From contig NZ_VFPV01000002.1 in NCBI RefSeq assembly GCF_006716905.1, positions 1,268,501-1,332,500 on the forward strand: DNA of 64,000 bases. The letters run 5' to 3'. Of this stretch, positions 39,877-50,756 are shown piece by piece (the stretch's first letter is position 1; each line of letters starts with the position of its first letter). The position numbers and the translations under genes were made by a program. Source of the stretch: Acidovorax temperans. Lineage in GTDB: Bacteria; Pseudomonadota; Gammaproteobacteria; Burkholderiales; Burkholderiaceae_C. The notes below the pieces were generated by a model that was not told where the DNA came from, searched no databases, and worked only from the letters and a program-made list of their open reading frames with translations.

Positions 39877-40431
39877 TTACAGGGTGGACACCACCTCGGC
39901 GGCGCTGCCATGCAGCACGGCCTTGACCTTGGCTGCTTGCTCTGGCGTAGTGGGGTGGGCCACCACCGCCCAGTGGTCGTGCCGCAGCGCAGACCGCACG
40001 CGGGTGATCAGGCGAATGTGGTCCGGCCGCATCGACAGCAGCCCGCCCGCCAGCAAACCAAACGTGGTGCCAAAGCCGACCAGTGCGATCAACGCCAGCA
40101 GCGGGCTGCTGGCGATCATGGGGTGCCCCGCGCGCGAGAACCATGCACACAGGGCCAGCCCTGCAACAGCCCCCGCCATGCCGCCCACCAGATGCGTTTG
40201 ATAAAACGTGCGGGCAATGCCTTGGGGCTCAGGTTCCATCGCGTACGAAAAAATTTCACGGTGCGGTGCCCTCGCATCGTGCGGGCCCACCAGCCGCACC
40301 TGACCCGGCTGGAGGCTACCCAGCCGCATCACAGCAGCCATCGATGATTCGGCCTGGCCTTTCTGTGGATAAAGGCCAGCCACCTTGGTGAGGGAACGTT
40401 CTCCAAACAGCCCCTGAAGCAAATAAGCCAC
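39877..40431 (-). CDS. Hypothetical protein with two central membrane helices
   Basis: Protein of about 184 residues that I do not recognise. Two hydrophobic, glycine-rich segments (about 81-101 and 107-128, LVGGMAGAVAGLALCAWF and LLALIALVGFGTTFGLLAG) form a hairpin in the membrane. The N-terminal 75 residues and C-terminal 50 residues are soluble and presumably cytoplasmic. The GTG at 40431 is preferred over an ATG at 40521 because GGAGG lies five bases upstream and the protein then starts VAYLLQGLFGERSLTK. Convergent with purN. Confidence 0.55.
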   Translation of the reverse strand: MAYLLQGLFGERSLTKVAGLYPQKGQAESSMAAVMRLGSLQPGQVRLVGPHDARAPHREIFSYAMEPEPQGIARTFYQTHLVGGMAGAVAGLALCAWFSRAGHPMIASSPLLALIALVGFGTTFGLLAGGLLSMRPDHIRLITRVRSALRHDHWAVVAHPTTPEQAAKVKAVLHGSAAEVVSTL

Positions 40432-40623
40432 GGTGACCTCCGGCGTGGGGAATGAAACAAGCCTGGCTGCTGCGGTGTGGGGCGGGGCAGCAGGGTCACC
40501 CCGGCCCGGCAGCTTGGCCAAGCGGACGGTTTCAAATTAGCGTGAAGGGTGCTGCGGGGTTGTAGGACGTGCCAAGCCGTCCCGGTAGGCAGCCTTTGTA
40601 CTGCGGATCGTGTGCTTTGAAGA

Positions 40624-40683
40624 AAAATGGGCTCTGGCGCTTTACCAGAAAGCGCTACTAGCTATTAAAAATATAGCAAATCA
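40624..40683 (-). repeat. Bipartite palindromic repeat, copy 10
   Basis: On the minus strand: TTGCTATATTTTTAATAGCT, AGTAGCGCTT, AAAGCGCCAGAGCCCATTTT. Full-length intergenic copy at the 3' end of the DUF1653 gene. Confidence 0.85.
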
Positions 40684-40944
40684 AGTGGTGGCTGGGCTGG
40701 CAGGGATGGAATCTGCGCACTTTTCGAAGCGCGGGCGCAGCACCCCGTCGATCGTGACCTGCTCGGCAAACATGGCGGCCGGGCGCACCCACAAGCCGTG
40801 TTCACCGTACAGGGCGCGGTACACGGTCATGGGCTCCAGCGTTTCGCTGTGCCGGGCGGTGCCCACCACCTCGTACAGGTTGCCTTTGTAGTGCCGGTAC
40901 AAGCCCGGGGGTGTGGGGGACAAGGGAGGAAGCGTTTCGTTCAT
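40681..40944 (-). CDS. DUF1653 family protein
   Basis: Small conserved protein of 87 residues, almost wholly the DUF1653 domain: GLYRHYKGNLYEVVGTARHS, then ETLEPMTVYRALYG and LWVRPAAMFAEQV. The family has an SH3-like beta barrel and unknown function. Stand-alone gene, divergent from the M48 protease gene with 79 bases between the starts. Confidence 0.88.
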   Translation of the reverse strand: MNETLPPLSPTPPGLYRHYKGNLYEVVGTARHSETLEPMTVYRALYGEHGLWVRPAAMFAEQVTIDGVLRPRFEKCADSIPASPATT

Positions 40945-41023
40945 GGTTAGGATGGAAGGTTGTGCTGCGGCCGCCGACCACGGCGGTACCGCTAAAAAAA
41001 TAAAAAAAGGGAGGGGTTAGGCC

Positions 41024-42877
41024 ATGGAATGGGCAGATTTTGTGCATCTGGTGCGCACCAGCGAGCAAGACAGCGCCGAAAACAGCAGTGCGTACCGGCG
41101 CAGCGTAGCCGCTTTTGCCGCCCTGGGCTACGCCTGGGTGGTGGGCTGCGCCGTCGTCGCACTGGCGTTGGTGGCCTGGGCGTTGCCGCAGTTGCTGCAA
41201 GGGCGTTTTCGTTTCGGCTTGGTGTTGCTGCTGCTGGCAGCGGGTAGCCTGCTATGGGTCAGCCTGCGGGCGTTGTGGGTGCGCATTGCGCCGCCTGAGG
41301 GCGAAGAGATCACCGCCGAAGACGCCCCGGAACTGTTCCAGGCGCTGGAGCGCATCCGCCGCAAGGTGAAAGGCCCGGCGATTCACCATGTGCTGCTCAG
41401 CGATGAGTTCAACGCCAGCATCCAGCAGATTCCGCGCTATGGCCTGTTCGGTGGTGGCACCAATTACCTTGTGATTGGCCTGCCACTGCTGATGGCGCTG
41501 GACCGTGGCCGGTTTTTGTCGGTGCTGGCCCACGAATACGGCCACCTGCGCGGCGACCATGGTCGCTTTGGCGCCTGGATCTACCGCACCCGCTGGTCCT
41601 GGATGCAGCTGAACAAGAACCTGGGCGACGATACCGGCGTGGCTGGGGTTGCCACGCAGGCGTTTCTGCGCTGGTACTTTCCCCGCTTTGCTGCCAAAAC
41701 CTTTGCGATGGCGCGGCAGGACGAATACGAGGCCGACCACATTGCCGGTCGCCTCGCGGGCCGCGAAGTCATGGCTGCGGCATTGATCGAGGTGGAGATC
41801 CGCGGGCGCTGGCTGCAAACCGAGTTCTGGCGTGACCATTGGTGCATGGCGGCCAGCCAGGCGTTGCCCGTGGGGCCTTTCCGTGGTTTGCGGCGCCTGC
41901 TGGCCCGCGCTCCCGAAGCCGCATTTGCCAACGATGCCTTGCGCCAGTCGCTCAAACGCATCAGCAACCTGGACGACACCCACCCCGGTTTGCGAGACCG
42001 GCTGGAAGCGCTGGACGCCGCTGGCACGCTGCCGGAGTGGTCGCGCGGCAGCGCCCTGGCCCTGCTGGGGCCTGAATACAAAGCCTGGATCGCCCGCTTT
42101 GACCGGCAATGGTGTGCCGACAACGCCACCGAATGGAAGCTGCACCACGCCTGGCTGCAGCGCGTGCGTGCCCGTGCCGAGGCCCTGCAGGCTGGCATGG
42201 CCCAGGCCAGCGCTGCCGACTTGGTGGAGCTTGCCCGATTGCGCAAACACCTGGATCCACGCGCCGACGTGCGCCCGCTGTACGAACTGGCGCTGGAGCG
42301 CAGCGCCGAACACCCGGGTGCCCTGCGCGGCCTGGTGCAGGCACTGCCTGAGGGGGACCGCGAAGCCAAGCTGGCCTGCCTGCACCGTTTGTGGGACGTG
42401 GGCAGCAACGACCGCTGGTGGGCCGCCCGCACGGCGCTGGCCGAGCTGGAAACCCCCCGGATGGGCTATGACCACGACGCAGCCGCCTTCAAGCAATGGC
42501 GCAAGCGGCTGGAGCGCGCCCAGGAATCGGAGGAGCGCGCCTGGGAAGAGTTGAGCCACCCGGCCTACTTCAGCCACATCGCACGCCACGATCTGAGCGA
42601 GTTCGAGCTGGGGGAGTTTCAGGCCGAGCTGGCCCGCTGCACCCCCATTGCGCGGGCCTGGCTGGTGCGCAAGAACCTGCGCGAGCACCCTCAGCGCCGT
42701 GCCTATCTGTTGTTTGTGGAGCTGCCCGGCATGGACGATGAAGACCGTTATGAGCTGTGCCGCTCGCTGGAACGCACGCTCGGGCTGCCCGGCCCGGTGC
42801 TGGCGCTGTGGGCGGGTGAATCGCCCACGCTGCAGGAGATTCGGCGCTCGGCGTTCGAGCCGGTGTTTTCGCGCTGA
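41024..42877 (+). CDS. Membrane-bound M48-family zinc metalloprotease
   Basis: M48 peptidase-like protein of 617 residues. Two membrane helices (about 31-54 and 62-83) precede the protease domain. The zinc motif HEYGH is at 170-174 and the third ligand lies in DEYEADHIAG near 233. The C-terminal 300 residues are helical, charged and repeat-like, without a domain I recognise. This differs from compact HtpX; it resembles larger M48 proteins with helical tails. A GGGAGGGG ribosome-binding site precedes the ATG at 41024. Substrate unknown; membrane-protein quality control is a guess. Confidence 0.82.
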   Translation: MEWADFVHLVRTSEQDSAENSSAYRRSVAAFAALGYAWVVGCAVVALALVAWALPQLLQGRFRFGLVLLLLAAGSLLWVSLRALWVRIAPPEGEEITAEDAPELFQALERIRRKVKGPAIHHVLLSDEFNASIQQIPRYGLFGGGTNYLVIGLPLLMALDRGRFLSVLAHEYGHLRGDHGRFGAWIYRTRWSWMQLNKNLGDDTGVAGVATQAFLRWYFPRFAAKTFAMARQDEYEADHIAGRLAGREVMAAALIEVEIRGRWLQTEFWRDHWCMAASQALPVGPFRGLRRLLARAPEAAFANDALRQSLKRISNLDDTHPGLRDRLEALDAAGTLPEWSRGSALALLGPEYKAWIARFDRQWCADNATEWKLHHAWLQRVRARAEALQAGMAQASAADLVELARLRKHLDPRADVRPLYELALERSAEHPGALRGLVQALPEGDREAKLACLHRLWDVGSNDRWWAARTALAELETPRMGYDHDAAAFKQWRKRLERAQESEERAWEELSHPAYFSHIARHDLSEFELGEFQAELARCTPIARAWLVRKNLREHPQRRAYLLFVELPGMDDEDRYELCRSLERTLGLPGPVLALWAGESPTLQEIRRSAFEPVFSR

Positions 42878-42970
42878 AGGGCCCCTGCTTGTGGCAAAGG
42901 CCAGGGGCTCTGGCGGGGTAGGGTGGGCCCGGCGCAGGTCGGCCTGGGGCCATAGTGGGACAATCGGGGG

Positions 42971-44245
42971 ATGCATCCCAAAGTTCTTCTTGACGCCTGT
43001 GCCGAGCTGGTGCGGCTGACCCTCACGTTTGAACACCCGGCCGACGCCGTGGTGTCCCGCTTTTTTCGCGACAACCGCGGCCTGGGCCCGCGCGAGCGCG
43101 CCACCCTGGCAGAAACGGTGTACACCGTGCTGCGCAAAAAGCTCTTGTTCGACCACCTCGCGCCATCGGGTTCTGGCCCCAAGGAGCGGCGCCTGGCCAT
43201 CCTGGGCTTTCATGGCCCGCGTGACTTTTTGAAGAGTGCGCTGACCGAGCAGGAAAAGAACTGGCTTGACCAGTGCGACGCCATCAACCCTGCCGACCTG
43301 ATGGAGCGCCACCGCCACAACCTGCCCGAGTGGCTGGTACAGCCCCTCAAGGACCAGCTGGGCGACGAGTTCTGGCCACTGGCTGAAAGCATGGCGCAGA
43401 ACGCGCCGCTGGATCTGCGCGTCAACGTTTTGAAAGAAAAACGGGCTGACGTGCAGAAGGAGCTTGCGCGGGCAGCTATTAAATCCGTAGCAACTCCGTA
43501 TTCTCCCTGGGGCCTGCGCATTGAGGGCAAGCCCGCACTGACCAAGCTCGATGCCTTCACCCGTGGCGCCATCGAGGTGCAGGACGAAGGCTCGCAACTG
43601 CTGGCCTTGCTGCTGGACGCCAAACGCGGCGAAATGGTGGTGGACTTTTGCGCCGGTGCTGGTGGCAAGACCCTGGCGATTGGCGCCACCATGCGCAGCA
43701 CGGGCCGCCTGTATGCGTTTGATGTGTCTGCCCACCGGCTCGATGCCCTCAAACCCCGCATGGCCCGCAGCGGCCTGTCGAACATCCACCCTGCTGCCAT
43801 TGCCCACGAGCGCGACGAGCGTATCAAGCGCCTGGCCGGCAAGATCGACCGCGTGCTGGTGGACGCCCCTTGCTCGGGCTTGGGCACCCTGCGCCGCAAT
43901 CCTGACCTCAAATGGCGCCAGTCTGCCAAGGCGGTGCAAGAGCTGGTGGTCAAACAGGCCGCCATTCTGGACAGCGCCGCCCGCTTGCTCAAACCGGGCG
44001 GGCGTCTGGTCTATGCCACCTGCAGCATCTTGCCGCAGGAAAACGAGGCCATTGCCGAAGCGTTTACCGCAGCCCACCCGGATTTCGTGCCGCTGGATGC
44101 GGGTGAAGTTCTGAGCCAGCTGAAAGTGGAGCAGGCCGCCAGCCTGTGCAGCGGTGGTGAGACTGGCACAGCCTATTTGCGCATGTGGCCCCACCGCCAC
44201 CAGACGGACGGTTTCTTTGCCGCCGTGTGGACGCGCAAGGGTTGA
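42971..44245 (+). CDS. rsmB: RsmB/NOP2-family rRNA cytosine-C5 methyltransferase
   Basis: SAM-dependent RNA m5C methyltransferase, 424 residues, related to RsmB (16S rRNA C967). N-terminal NusB-like region, then the methyltransferase domain with VVDFCAGAGGKTLAIG, the motif IV cysteine Cys301 in DAPCSGLGTLRRNP, and the nucleophile Cys351 in YATCSILPQENE. Which rRNA or tRNA base it modifies cannot be fixed. Residues about 164-175 (RAAIKSVAT) come from partial repeat copy 11. It stands alone between the protease and desaturase genes. Confidence 0.82.
   Translation: MHPKVLLDACAELVRLTLTFEHPADAVVSRFFRDNRGLGPRERATLAETVYTVLRKKLLFDHLAPSGSGPKERRLAILGFHGPRDFLKSALTEQEKNWLDQCDAINPADLMERHRHNLPEWLVQPLKDQLGDEFWPLAESMAQNAPLDLRVNVLKEKRADVQKELARAAIKSVATPYSPWGLRIEGKPALTKLDAFTRGAIEVQDEGSQLLALLLDAKRGEMVVDFCAGAGGKTLAIGATMRSTGRLYAFDVSAHRLDALKPRMARSGLSNIHPAAIAHERDERIKRLAGKIDRVLVDAPCSGLGTLRRNPDLKWRQSAKAVQELVVKQAAILDSAARLLKPGGRLVYATCSILPQENEAIAEAFTAAHPDFVPLDAGEVLSQLKVEQAASLCSGGETGTAYLRMWPHRHQTDGFFAAVWTRKG
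43461..43494 (-). repeat. Bipartite palindromic repeat, copy 11 (partial, inside rsmB)
   Basis: On the minus strand TTGCTACGGATTTAATAGCT then GCCCGCGCAAG: box A and the start of box B; the rest is too diverged to delimit. Confidence 0.65.
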
Positions 44246-44380
44246 TCCTCCGGCAACTGTGTTGCCCCTGGCCGCGTCCATTCGCGGGGAACCCCGATCC
44301 CCAAAAATGGAATGCCGTCCTAGAATTTGTGTCGAGTGCCCCGCGTGGGCTGTTTTGTGTGTGGAAGAGGCAGTGTGAAT

Positions 44381-45595
44381 ATGTTGTTACCTGATTGGGC
44401 GGTGCTTGACGCCATCATTGATTGGCTGGGCCATGGCCTGTGGAACCTGACCTGGTGGCAGATCGTTCTGTACACGCTGGTCACGACGCACATCACCATC
44501 GCTGCCGTGACGATCTTCTTGCACCGTGCACAGGCCCACAGGGCGCTGCAGTTGCACGCCATCCCCTCGCACTTCTTCCGTTTCTGGCTGTGGGTCGGCA
44601 CGGGCATGCAAACCAAGGAATGGGTGGCCATTCACCGCAAGCACCACGCCAAGTGCGAAACGCCGGACGACCCACACAGCCCGCAGACCCGTGGGCTGGA
44701 TACCGTGATGTGGCGCGGCGCCGAGCTGTACCGTGCTGAGGCCAAAAACCCCGAAACCCTCCAGAAATTTGGCCACGGCACCCCCAATGACTGGGTGGAG
44801 CGCAACGTGTACAGCCGCTTTGGCTGGCAGGGTGTGGGCCTGATGCTGATTTTGAATCTGGCCTTGTTCGGCGCTGCAGGCGCTGCCGTGTGGGCGGTGC
44901 AGATGGTCTGGATTCCGTTCTGGGCGGCTGGGGTGGTCAATGGCGTGGGCCACTACTGGGGCTACCGCAACTTCGAGGCGCAAGACGCCAGCACCAATCT
45001 CTCGCCCTGGGGCATCCTGATTGGCGGGGAAGAGTTGCACAACAACCACCACACCTACCCCACGGCGGCCAAGTTCTCGGTCAAGCCGTTTGAATTCGAC
45101 ATTGGCTGGCTGTACATCAGCCTGATGCAAAAAGTGGGCTGGGCCACGGTGAAGAAGGTACCTCCCAAGCTGCAGTTGGGTGCCCCCAAGCCTGTGGCCG
45201 ATGAGAAAACGCTGGAAGCCTTGATCGCCAACCGCTACGAAGTGATGGCAGGCTATGCCCGGGGTGTGCGCCAGGCGTGCAAGGATGAAATGGCTGCCTT
45301 GAAGGCGCGCCATGGCGATGTGTCCGTGCTCAAGGCCGCCAAGCGCTGGCTGCACCGCGACACCGAGAAAGTGCCTGCGCAGGCCTTGCCCCAACTGGCC
45401 CAGGTGCGTGCCGCGTACCCTGCGCTGGACACCATGGTCACCATGCGCGAAGAACTGCGCCAGTTGTGGCTCAACACCTCGCACTCGCGCGAGCAGCTCA
45501 CTGCAGATTTGCAGGCCTGGTGCCGCCGCGCTGAAGAAAGCGGTATCGCCGCGCTGCGCGAATTCTCCTTGCGCTTGCGCTCCGTGCAGGCCTGA
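44381..45595 (+). CDS. Acyl-lipid/acyl-CoA fatty acid desaturase
   Basis: Membrane di-iron desaturase, about 404 residues. The three histidine boxes are HRAQAHR at 48-54, HRKHHAK near 85, and HNNHHTYP near 220. Membrane segments flank boxes one and two and the third lies after a long loop; this is the delta-9 desaturase arrangement (SCD/DesC-like). The C-terminal 130 residues are soluble and unusual in length. Start may be the GTG at 44375 or the ATG at 44381; GAAGAGG lies four or ten bases upstream respectively. A bidirectional terminator follows at 45788. Confidence 0.9.
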   Translation: MLLPDWAVLDAIIDWLGHGLWNLTWWQIVLYTLVTTHITIAAVTIFLHRAQAHRALQLHAIPSHFFRFWLWVGTGMQTKEWVAIHRKHHAKCETPDDPHSPQTRGLDTVMWRGAELYRAEAKNPETLQKFGHGTPNDWVERNVYSRFGWQGVGLMLILNLALFGAAGAAVWAVQMVWIPFWAAGVVNGVGHYWGYRNFEAQDASTNLSPWGILIGGEELHNNHHTYPTAAKFSVKPFEFDIGWLYISLMQKVGWATVKKVPPKLQLGAPKPVADEKTLEALIANRYEVMAGYARGVRQACKDEMAALKARHGDVSVLKAAKRWLHRDTEKVPAQALPQLAQVRAAYPALDTMVTMREELRQLWLNTSHSREQLTADLQAWCRRAEESGIAALREFSLRLRSVQA

Positions 45596-45791
45596 TCTAG
45601 CGGGGGCTCTGTAAAGGCTCGGTTGCCCTGGGGGGCCTCTACGGGTGTCCCAGACTGCTGCGGTGAGCTGCGTGGGCTGCTGTTTTGGCATGGCAGCCCG
45701 GCACGCAGAAGATTTCCTGACGCTTTGCTTTGAGGCCATCGCCCTCTTTGACCGCCAGCAATTCAGATGCAGATAGCACAGACATAAAAAA

Positions 45792-45823
45792 AACCGCCGG
45801 GCATTGCTGCCGGGCGGTTTTTT
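45792..45823. terminator. Bidirectional terminator between desaturase and rpmG
   Basis: Twelve-bp stem with one mismatch (AACCGCCGGGCA / TGCCGGGCGGTT), loop TTGC, flanked by A8 on the left and T6 on the right. Serves convergent genes. Confidence 0.9.
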
Positions 45824-45839
45824 CGGGATGAAGGCTGAA

Positions 45840-46010
45840 TTACTTCAGCTTCATTTCCTTGTATTCCACATGCTTGCGAGCTTTTGGATCAAATTTCATG
45901 ATCAGCATCTTCTCGGGCATGGTCTTCTTGTTCTTGGTCGTGGTGTAGAAGTGGCCGGTACCCGCAGTGGATTCCAGCTTGATCTTGTCGCGTCCGCCTT
46001 TGCTTGCCAT
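45840..46010 (-). CDS. rpmG: 50S ribosomal protein L33
   Basis: Fifty-six residues, beginning [20 protein letters not shown] and ending [14 protein letters not shown], a clear L33 of the zinc-free type (no Cys pairs). It is too short for many ORF filters. It lies 11 bases after rpmB on the minus strand, the universal rpmB-rpmG order, and ends at the bidirectional terminator. Absence of the CXXC motifs means it does not need zinc. Confidence 0.97.
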   Translation of the reverse strand: MASKGGRDKIKLESTAGTGHFYTTTKNKKTMPEKMLIMKFDPKARKHVEYKEMKLK

Positions 46011-46021
46011 GGTGCTACTCC

Positions 46022-46255
46022 TTAAGCCTGGCCACGGGCACGCAGGTCTGCGAGCACCGAGTCGATACCGTTCTTGTCGATCAAACGCAGGGCAGCGCTC
46101 GAAACACGCAGGCGCACCCAGCGGTTTTCGCTCTCAACCCAGAAACGGCGGTATTGCAGGTTCGGCAGGAACCGGCGCTTGGTTTTGTTGTTGGCGTGGG
46201 AAACGTTGTTCCCAGTCATGGGCTTCTTGCCCGTTACGTCGCAGACGCGTGCCAT
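46022..46255 (-). CDS. rpmB: 50S ribosomal protein L28
   Basis: Seventy-seven residues, [20 protein letters not shown] at the start and [20 protein letters not shown] near the end, typical proteobacterial L28. First gene of the rpmB-rpmG unit; a sigma-70-like promoter is placed about 160 bases upstream next to the trxB stop codon. Confidence 0.98.
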   Translation of the reverse strand: MARVCDVTGKKPMTGNNVSHANNKTKRRFLPNLQYRRFWVESENRWVRLRVSSAALRLIDKNGIDSVLADLRARGQA

Positions 46256-46414
46256 CAGGACACTCCGATACTTTTATAACGACCATTTGCGGGCGCCCTG
46301 GCAAATTGCGCAGGGCTCGCTAGCGGTCTCACCTCGCCAGAAAGGGTGGCGGTAACCCGATTGTTGAACCTGAAGTTCCGCCAAGACGGCGGGCAGGATT
46401 CAGCAAAGCCGCAG

Positions 46415-47505
<1,091 letters not shown>

Positions 47506-47524
47506 TCAATCGTGGTGATTGTAA

Positions 47525-47563
47525 GAACCCATCAAAACCGGGGTGGTCGGGATGGGTTCGTTT
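47525..47563 (+). terminator. Terminator-like hairpin in the leader of the Crp/Fnr gene
   Basis: Nine-bp stem GAACCCATC / GATGGGTTC with a 17-base loop, followed by GTTTT. It lies 25 bases upstream of the start codon and could act as an attenuator; weak T-run. Confidence 0.35.
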
Positions 47564-47587
47564 TGCTGTTGAGGAGAAGTCTTTTCC

Positions 47588-48265
47588 ATGTCGACCATGT
47601 TGTCCAACCTGGACCTGCTGCGCAGGGTGCCATTGTTCTCGTTGCTCACGGTGACGCAGGCGGAAGTGATCAGCGGGGCGGTGACCAAGCAACGCTACAA
47701 GCGCGGTGAGGTGCTGGTGGAGCAGGGGCAAAAGTCCAACGCCCTGGCCATTTTGCTGACGGGCAGGGCGCGCGTGGTGTCGGCCGACAGCCGCGGGCGC
47801 GAAGTGATTCTGGCCACGCTGGGGCCGGGCGACTACATCGGCGAGATGAGCATCATCGACAACGAGCCGCATTCGGCCACGGTGCGGGCCGAAGTGCAGA
47901 CCGATGTGCTGCTGCTCGGTCGGGCGGACTTTGCCCGCTGCCTAGCGGAAAACGCCTCCATGTCGCTGGTGGTGATGCGCGGTCTGGTCAAGCGCCTGCG
48001 CCATGCCGACCGCAAAATTGAGTCACTGGCGTTACTGGATGTGTATGGACGCGTGGCCCATGCCCTGCTGGAGTTTGCGGTGCAGGATGCTCAGGGCCAG
48101 TGGGTCATTCGCGAGAAAATCTCGCGCCAGGATCTGGCCAAGATGGTGGGCGCCTCGCGCGAGATGGTCAGCCGCGTGATGAAAGACCTGGAAGAGCGTG
48201 CCTTTATCCAGACCCTGCCCAATGGCGTGACCCTGCTCAAAGAGCGCCTGAACTCCCTGAACTGA
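47588..48265 (+). CDS. Crp/Fnr-family transcription regulator
   Basis: Regulator of 225 residues with a cyclic-nucleotide-binding-like beta roll (about 15-125, [20 protein letters not shown] and [20 protein letters not shown]) and a C-terminal winged helix (about 150-220) whose recognition helix reads [17 protein letters not shown]. The N-terminus lacks the cysteine cluster of FNR, so an iron-sulfur oxygen sensor is unlikely; the phosphate-binding-cassette region resembles Crp but cAMP binding is not assured. The gene precedes ftsK by 67 bases and may share its transcript. Confidence 0.88.
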   Translation: MSTMLSNLDLLRRVPLFSLLTVTQAEVISGAVTKQRYKRGEVLVEQGQKSNALAILLTGRARVVSADSRGREVILATLGPGDYIGEMSIIDNEPHSATVRAEVQTDVLLLGRADFARCLAENASMSLVVMRGLVKRLRHADRKIESLALLDVYGRVAHALLEFAVQDAQGQWVIREKISRQDLAKMVGASREMVSRVMKDLEERAFIQTLPNGVTLLKERLNSLN

Positions 48266-48332
48266 AGGCCATGTCCGCACCGCTGCGGGCGCGGTCTGCC
48301 CTTGCCCATGGGGTAAGCTTGCCCGGCACGTT

Positions 48333-50666
48333 ATGACTTATTCCCTCAATACCTTGAATGCTTCTGCGGCGGCCAAGTCGCCCCCCCGCACCGGCGCGGC
48401 CCGGTTCGGACATGAGGTCAGTTTGCTGGTGGGGCTGTTGGCCCTGATTTTCTGGTTGCTGGCCTTGGTCAGCTATTCGGCTCAAGACCCGTCCTGGTCC
48501 TCATCGGGCGTGGGCTCGTCGCGCATGGTGGCCAACTGGGCGGGGCGCCTAGGGGCGTGGCTGGCCGATGGCAGCTACTTCGCGCTGGGTTTTTCGGTGT
48601 GGTGGTGCGTGGCAGCGGCCGTGTGCGCCTGGTTTGCGTCGTTGGCGCGGTGGATGCGCGGTGGTGAAGTGCCCGAAGGCGCTCCATCGCCCGCCATGCG
48701 CCGTCTGGTGTTCTGGGTGGGGCTGATTTTGCTCGTCTGTGCCAGTGCCGCACTGGAATGGTCGCGTCTGTACCGGTTCGAGTCGTACCTGCCAGGCGGC
48801 CACGGGGGCGGGGTACTGGGCTACACGGTGGGCTTGAGTGCCATGAAGTGGCTGGGTTTTACCGGTTCGGGCCTGGTGAGCATCGTGCTGCTGGTGGTGG
48901 GCGCTTCCATGGTGTTTCGCTTCTCGTGGGGGCATGTGGCCGAGTGGCTGGGTGGTCGCATTGATGCGCTGGTGCAGTCGCGCCTGGCGCAGCGCGAGGT
49001 GGCCAAAGACGTGGCCGTGGGCCGCAAGGCCGCGCGCGAACGTGCGGTGGTGGTGCGCGAAGAGCGCACCGAGAGCGAAGAGCACCACCCCGAGCCCGTG
49101 CAGATCATCGAGCCTGTGCTGGTGGATACCCCCCAGAGCGCACGGGTGGTGAAAGAGCGGCAAAAGCCCCTGTTCACCGACATGCCTGACAGCAAGCTGC
49201 CCATGGTGGACCTGCTGGACGGGCCGCAGCAGAAGCAGGAAACCGTTTCTTCCGACACGCTGGAGATGACCAGCCGCCTCATCGAGAAAAAGCTCAAGGA
49301 CTTTGGCGTGGAAGTGCGTGTGGTGGCGGCCATGCCCGGCCCGGTGATCACACGCTATGAGATCGAACCCGCCACGGGCGTGAAGGGCTCGCAGATCGTG
49401 GGCCTCGCCAAAGACCTGGCGCGCTCGCTCAGCCTGGTGTCCATCCGCGTGGTGGAGACCATTCCGGGCAAGAACTACATGGCGCTGGAGCTGCCCAACG
49501 CCAAGCGCCAGTCGATTCGCCTGTCCGAAATCCTGGGCTCACAGATTTACCACGACGCCAAGAGCATGCTCACCATGGGCCTGGGCAAGGACATCGTGGG
49601 CAACCCGGTGGTGGCAGACTTGGCCAAGATGCCGCACGTGCTGGTGGCCGGTACCACGGGCTCGGGCAAGTCGGTGGGGATCAACGCCATGATTCTCTCG
49701 CTGCTCTACAAGGCGGAGGCGCGCGATGTGCGCCTGTTGATGATCGACCCCAAGATGCTGGAAATGTCGGTCTACGAAGGCATTCCGCACCTGCTGGCTC
49801 CGGTCGTGACGGACATGAAACAGGCCGCCCACGGCCTGAACTGGTGCGTGGCCGAGATGGAGCGCCGCTACAAGCTCATGTCCAAGCTTGGCGTGCGCAA
49901 CCTGGCGGGCTACAACACCAAGATCGACGAAGCCAAGGCCAAGGAAGAGTTCATCTACAACCCCTTCAGCCTGACGCCCGAAGAGCCCGAGCCGTTGCAG
50001 CGCCTGCCGCACATCGTGGTGGTGATCGACGAGCTGGCCGACCTGATGATGGTGGTGGGCAAGAAGATCGAAGAGCTGATTGCCCGCCTGGCGCAAAAGG
50101 CCCGTGCGGCTGGCATTCACCTGATTCTGGCCACCCAGCGCCCCAGCGTGGACGTGATCACCGGCCTGATCAAGGCCAACATTCCCACCCGCATCGCCTT
50201 CCAGGTGAGCAGCAAGATCGACAGCCGCACCATTCTTGACCAGATGGGCGCCGAAGCGCTGCTGGGCATGGGCGACATGCTCTACATGGCCAGCGGCACG
50301 GGCCTGCCCATTCGGGTGCATGGCGCCTTCGTGTCAGACGAGGAAGTACACCGTGTCGTCAGTTACCTCAAGGAACAAGGGGAGCCGGACTACATCGAAG
50401 GGGTGCTGGAAGGTGGCACTGTAGAGGGCGACGGCGATTTGTCGGCAGAGGGGGGTGAAGGCGGTGAGAAAGACCCCATGTACGACCAAGCCGTCGAGGT
50501 GGTGCTGAAAGACCGCAAGGCCAGCATCTCTTATGTGCAGCGCAAGCTGCGCATTGGCTACAACCGCTCGGCCCGCCTGCTGGAAGACATGGAAAAAGCC
50601 GGCTTGGTCAGCGCCCTTACGGCCAGCGGCCAGCGCGAAGTGCTGGTGCCTGCGCGCGAGGGCTGA
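48333..50666 (+). CDS. ftsK: DNA translocase FtsK
   Basis: Septal DNA pump coordinating chromosome segregation and XerCD-dif resolution, 777 residues. The N-terminus has four membrane helices (about 28-48, 78-100, 123-142, 168-192), then a short linker rich in charged residues (about 210-300), the motor domain with Walker [12 protein letters not shown] near 441 and Walker [15 protein letters not shown] near 560, and a winged-helix gamma domain (about 712-777) for KOPS recognition. The linker is far shorter than in E. coli FtsK. Followed by lolA and rarA as in E. coli. Confidence 0.97.
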   Translation: MTYSLNTLNASAAAKSPPRTGAARFGHEVSLLVGLLALIFWLLALVSYSAQDPSWSSSGVGSSRMVANWAGRLGAWLADGSYFALGFSVWWCVAAAVCAWFASLARWMRGGEVPEGAPSPAMRRLVFWVGLILLVCASAALEWSRLYRFESYLPGGHGGGVLGYTVGLSAMKWLGFTGSGLVSIVLLVVGASMVFRFSWGHVAEWLGGRIDALVQSRLAQREVAKDVAVGRKAARERAVVVREERTESEEHHPEPVQIIEPVLVDTPQSARVVKERQKPLFTDMPDSKLPMVDLLDGPQQKQETVSSDTLEMTSRLIEKKLKDFGVEVRVVAAMPGPVITRYEIEPATGVKGSQIVGLAKDLARSLSLVSIRVVETIPGKNYMALELPNAKRQSIRLSEILGSQIYHDAKSMLTMGLGKDIVGNPVVADLAKMPHVLVAGTTGSGKSVGINAMILSLLYKAEARDVRLLMIDPKMLEMSVYEGIPHLLAPVVTDMKQAAHGLNWCVAEMERRYKLMSKLGVRNLAGYNTKIDEAKAKEEFIYNPFSLTPEEPEPLQRLPHIVVVIDELADLMMVVGKKIEELIARLAQKARAAGIHLILATQRPSVDVITGLIKANIPTRIAFQVSSKIDSRTILDQMGAEALLGMGDMLYMASGTGLPIRVHGAFVSDEEVHRVVSYLKEQGEPDYIEGVLEGGTVEGDGDLSAEGGEGGEKDPMYDQAVEVVLKDRKASISYVQRKLRIGYNRSARLLEDMEKAGLVSALTASGQREVLVPAREG

Positions 50667-50756
50667 TCTGCACCCAGCCCGTAGCCCGTGGCAGCCCCGG
50701 CCCGCGAGGGTCTGTGGGCCAGCAGGGGGGCGAGCATCGCGTTCTAGGAGTTTTTG

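Noticed and set aside
42878..42970. Terminator after the M48 protease gene
   Set aside because: A GCCCCTG/CAGGGGC stem is present at 42881-42908 but no T-run follows.
41252..44281. 1009-residue open frame on the minus strand
   Set aside because: Antisense across the M48 protease and rsmB genes, both of which have clear family motifs on the plus strand.
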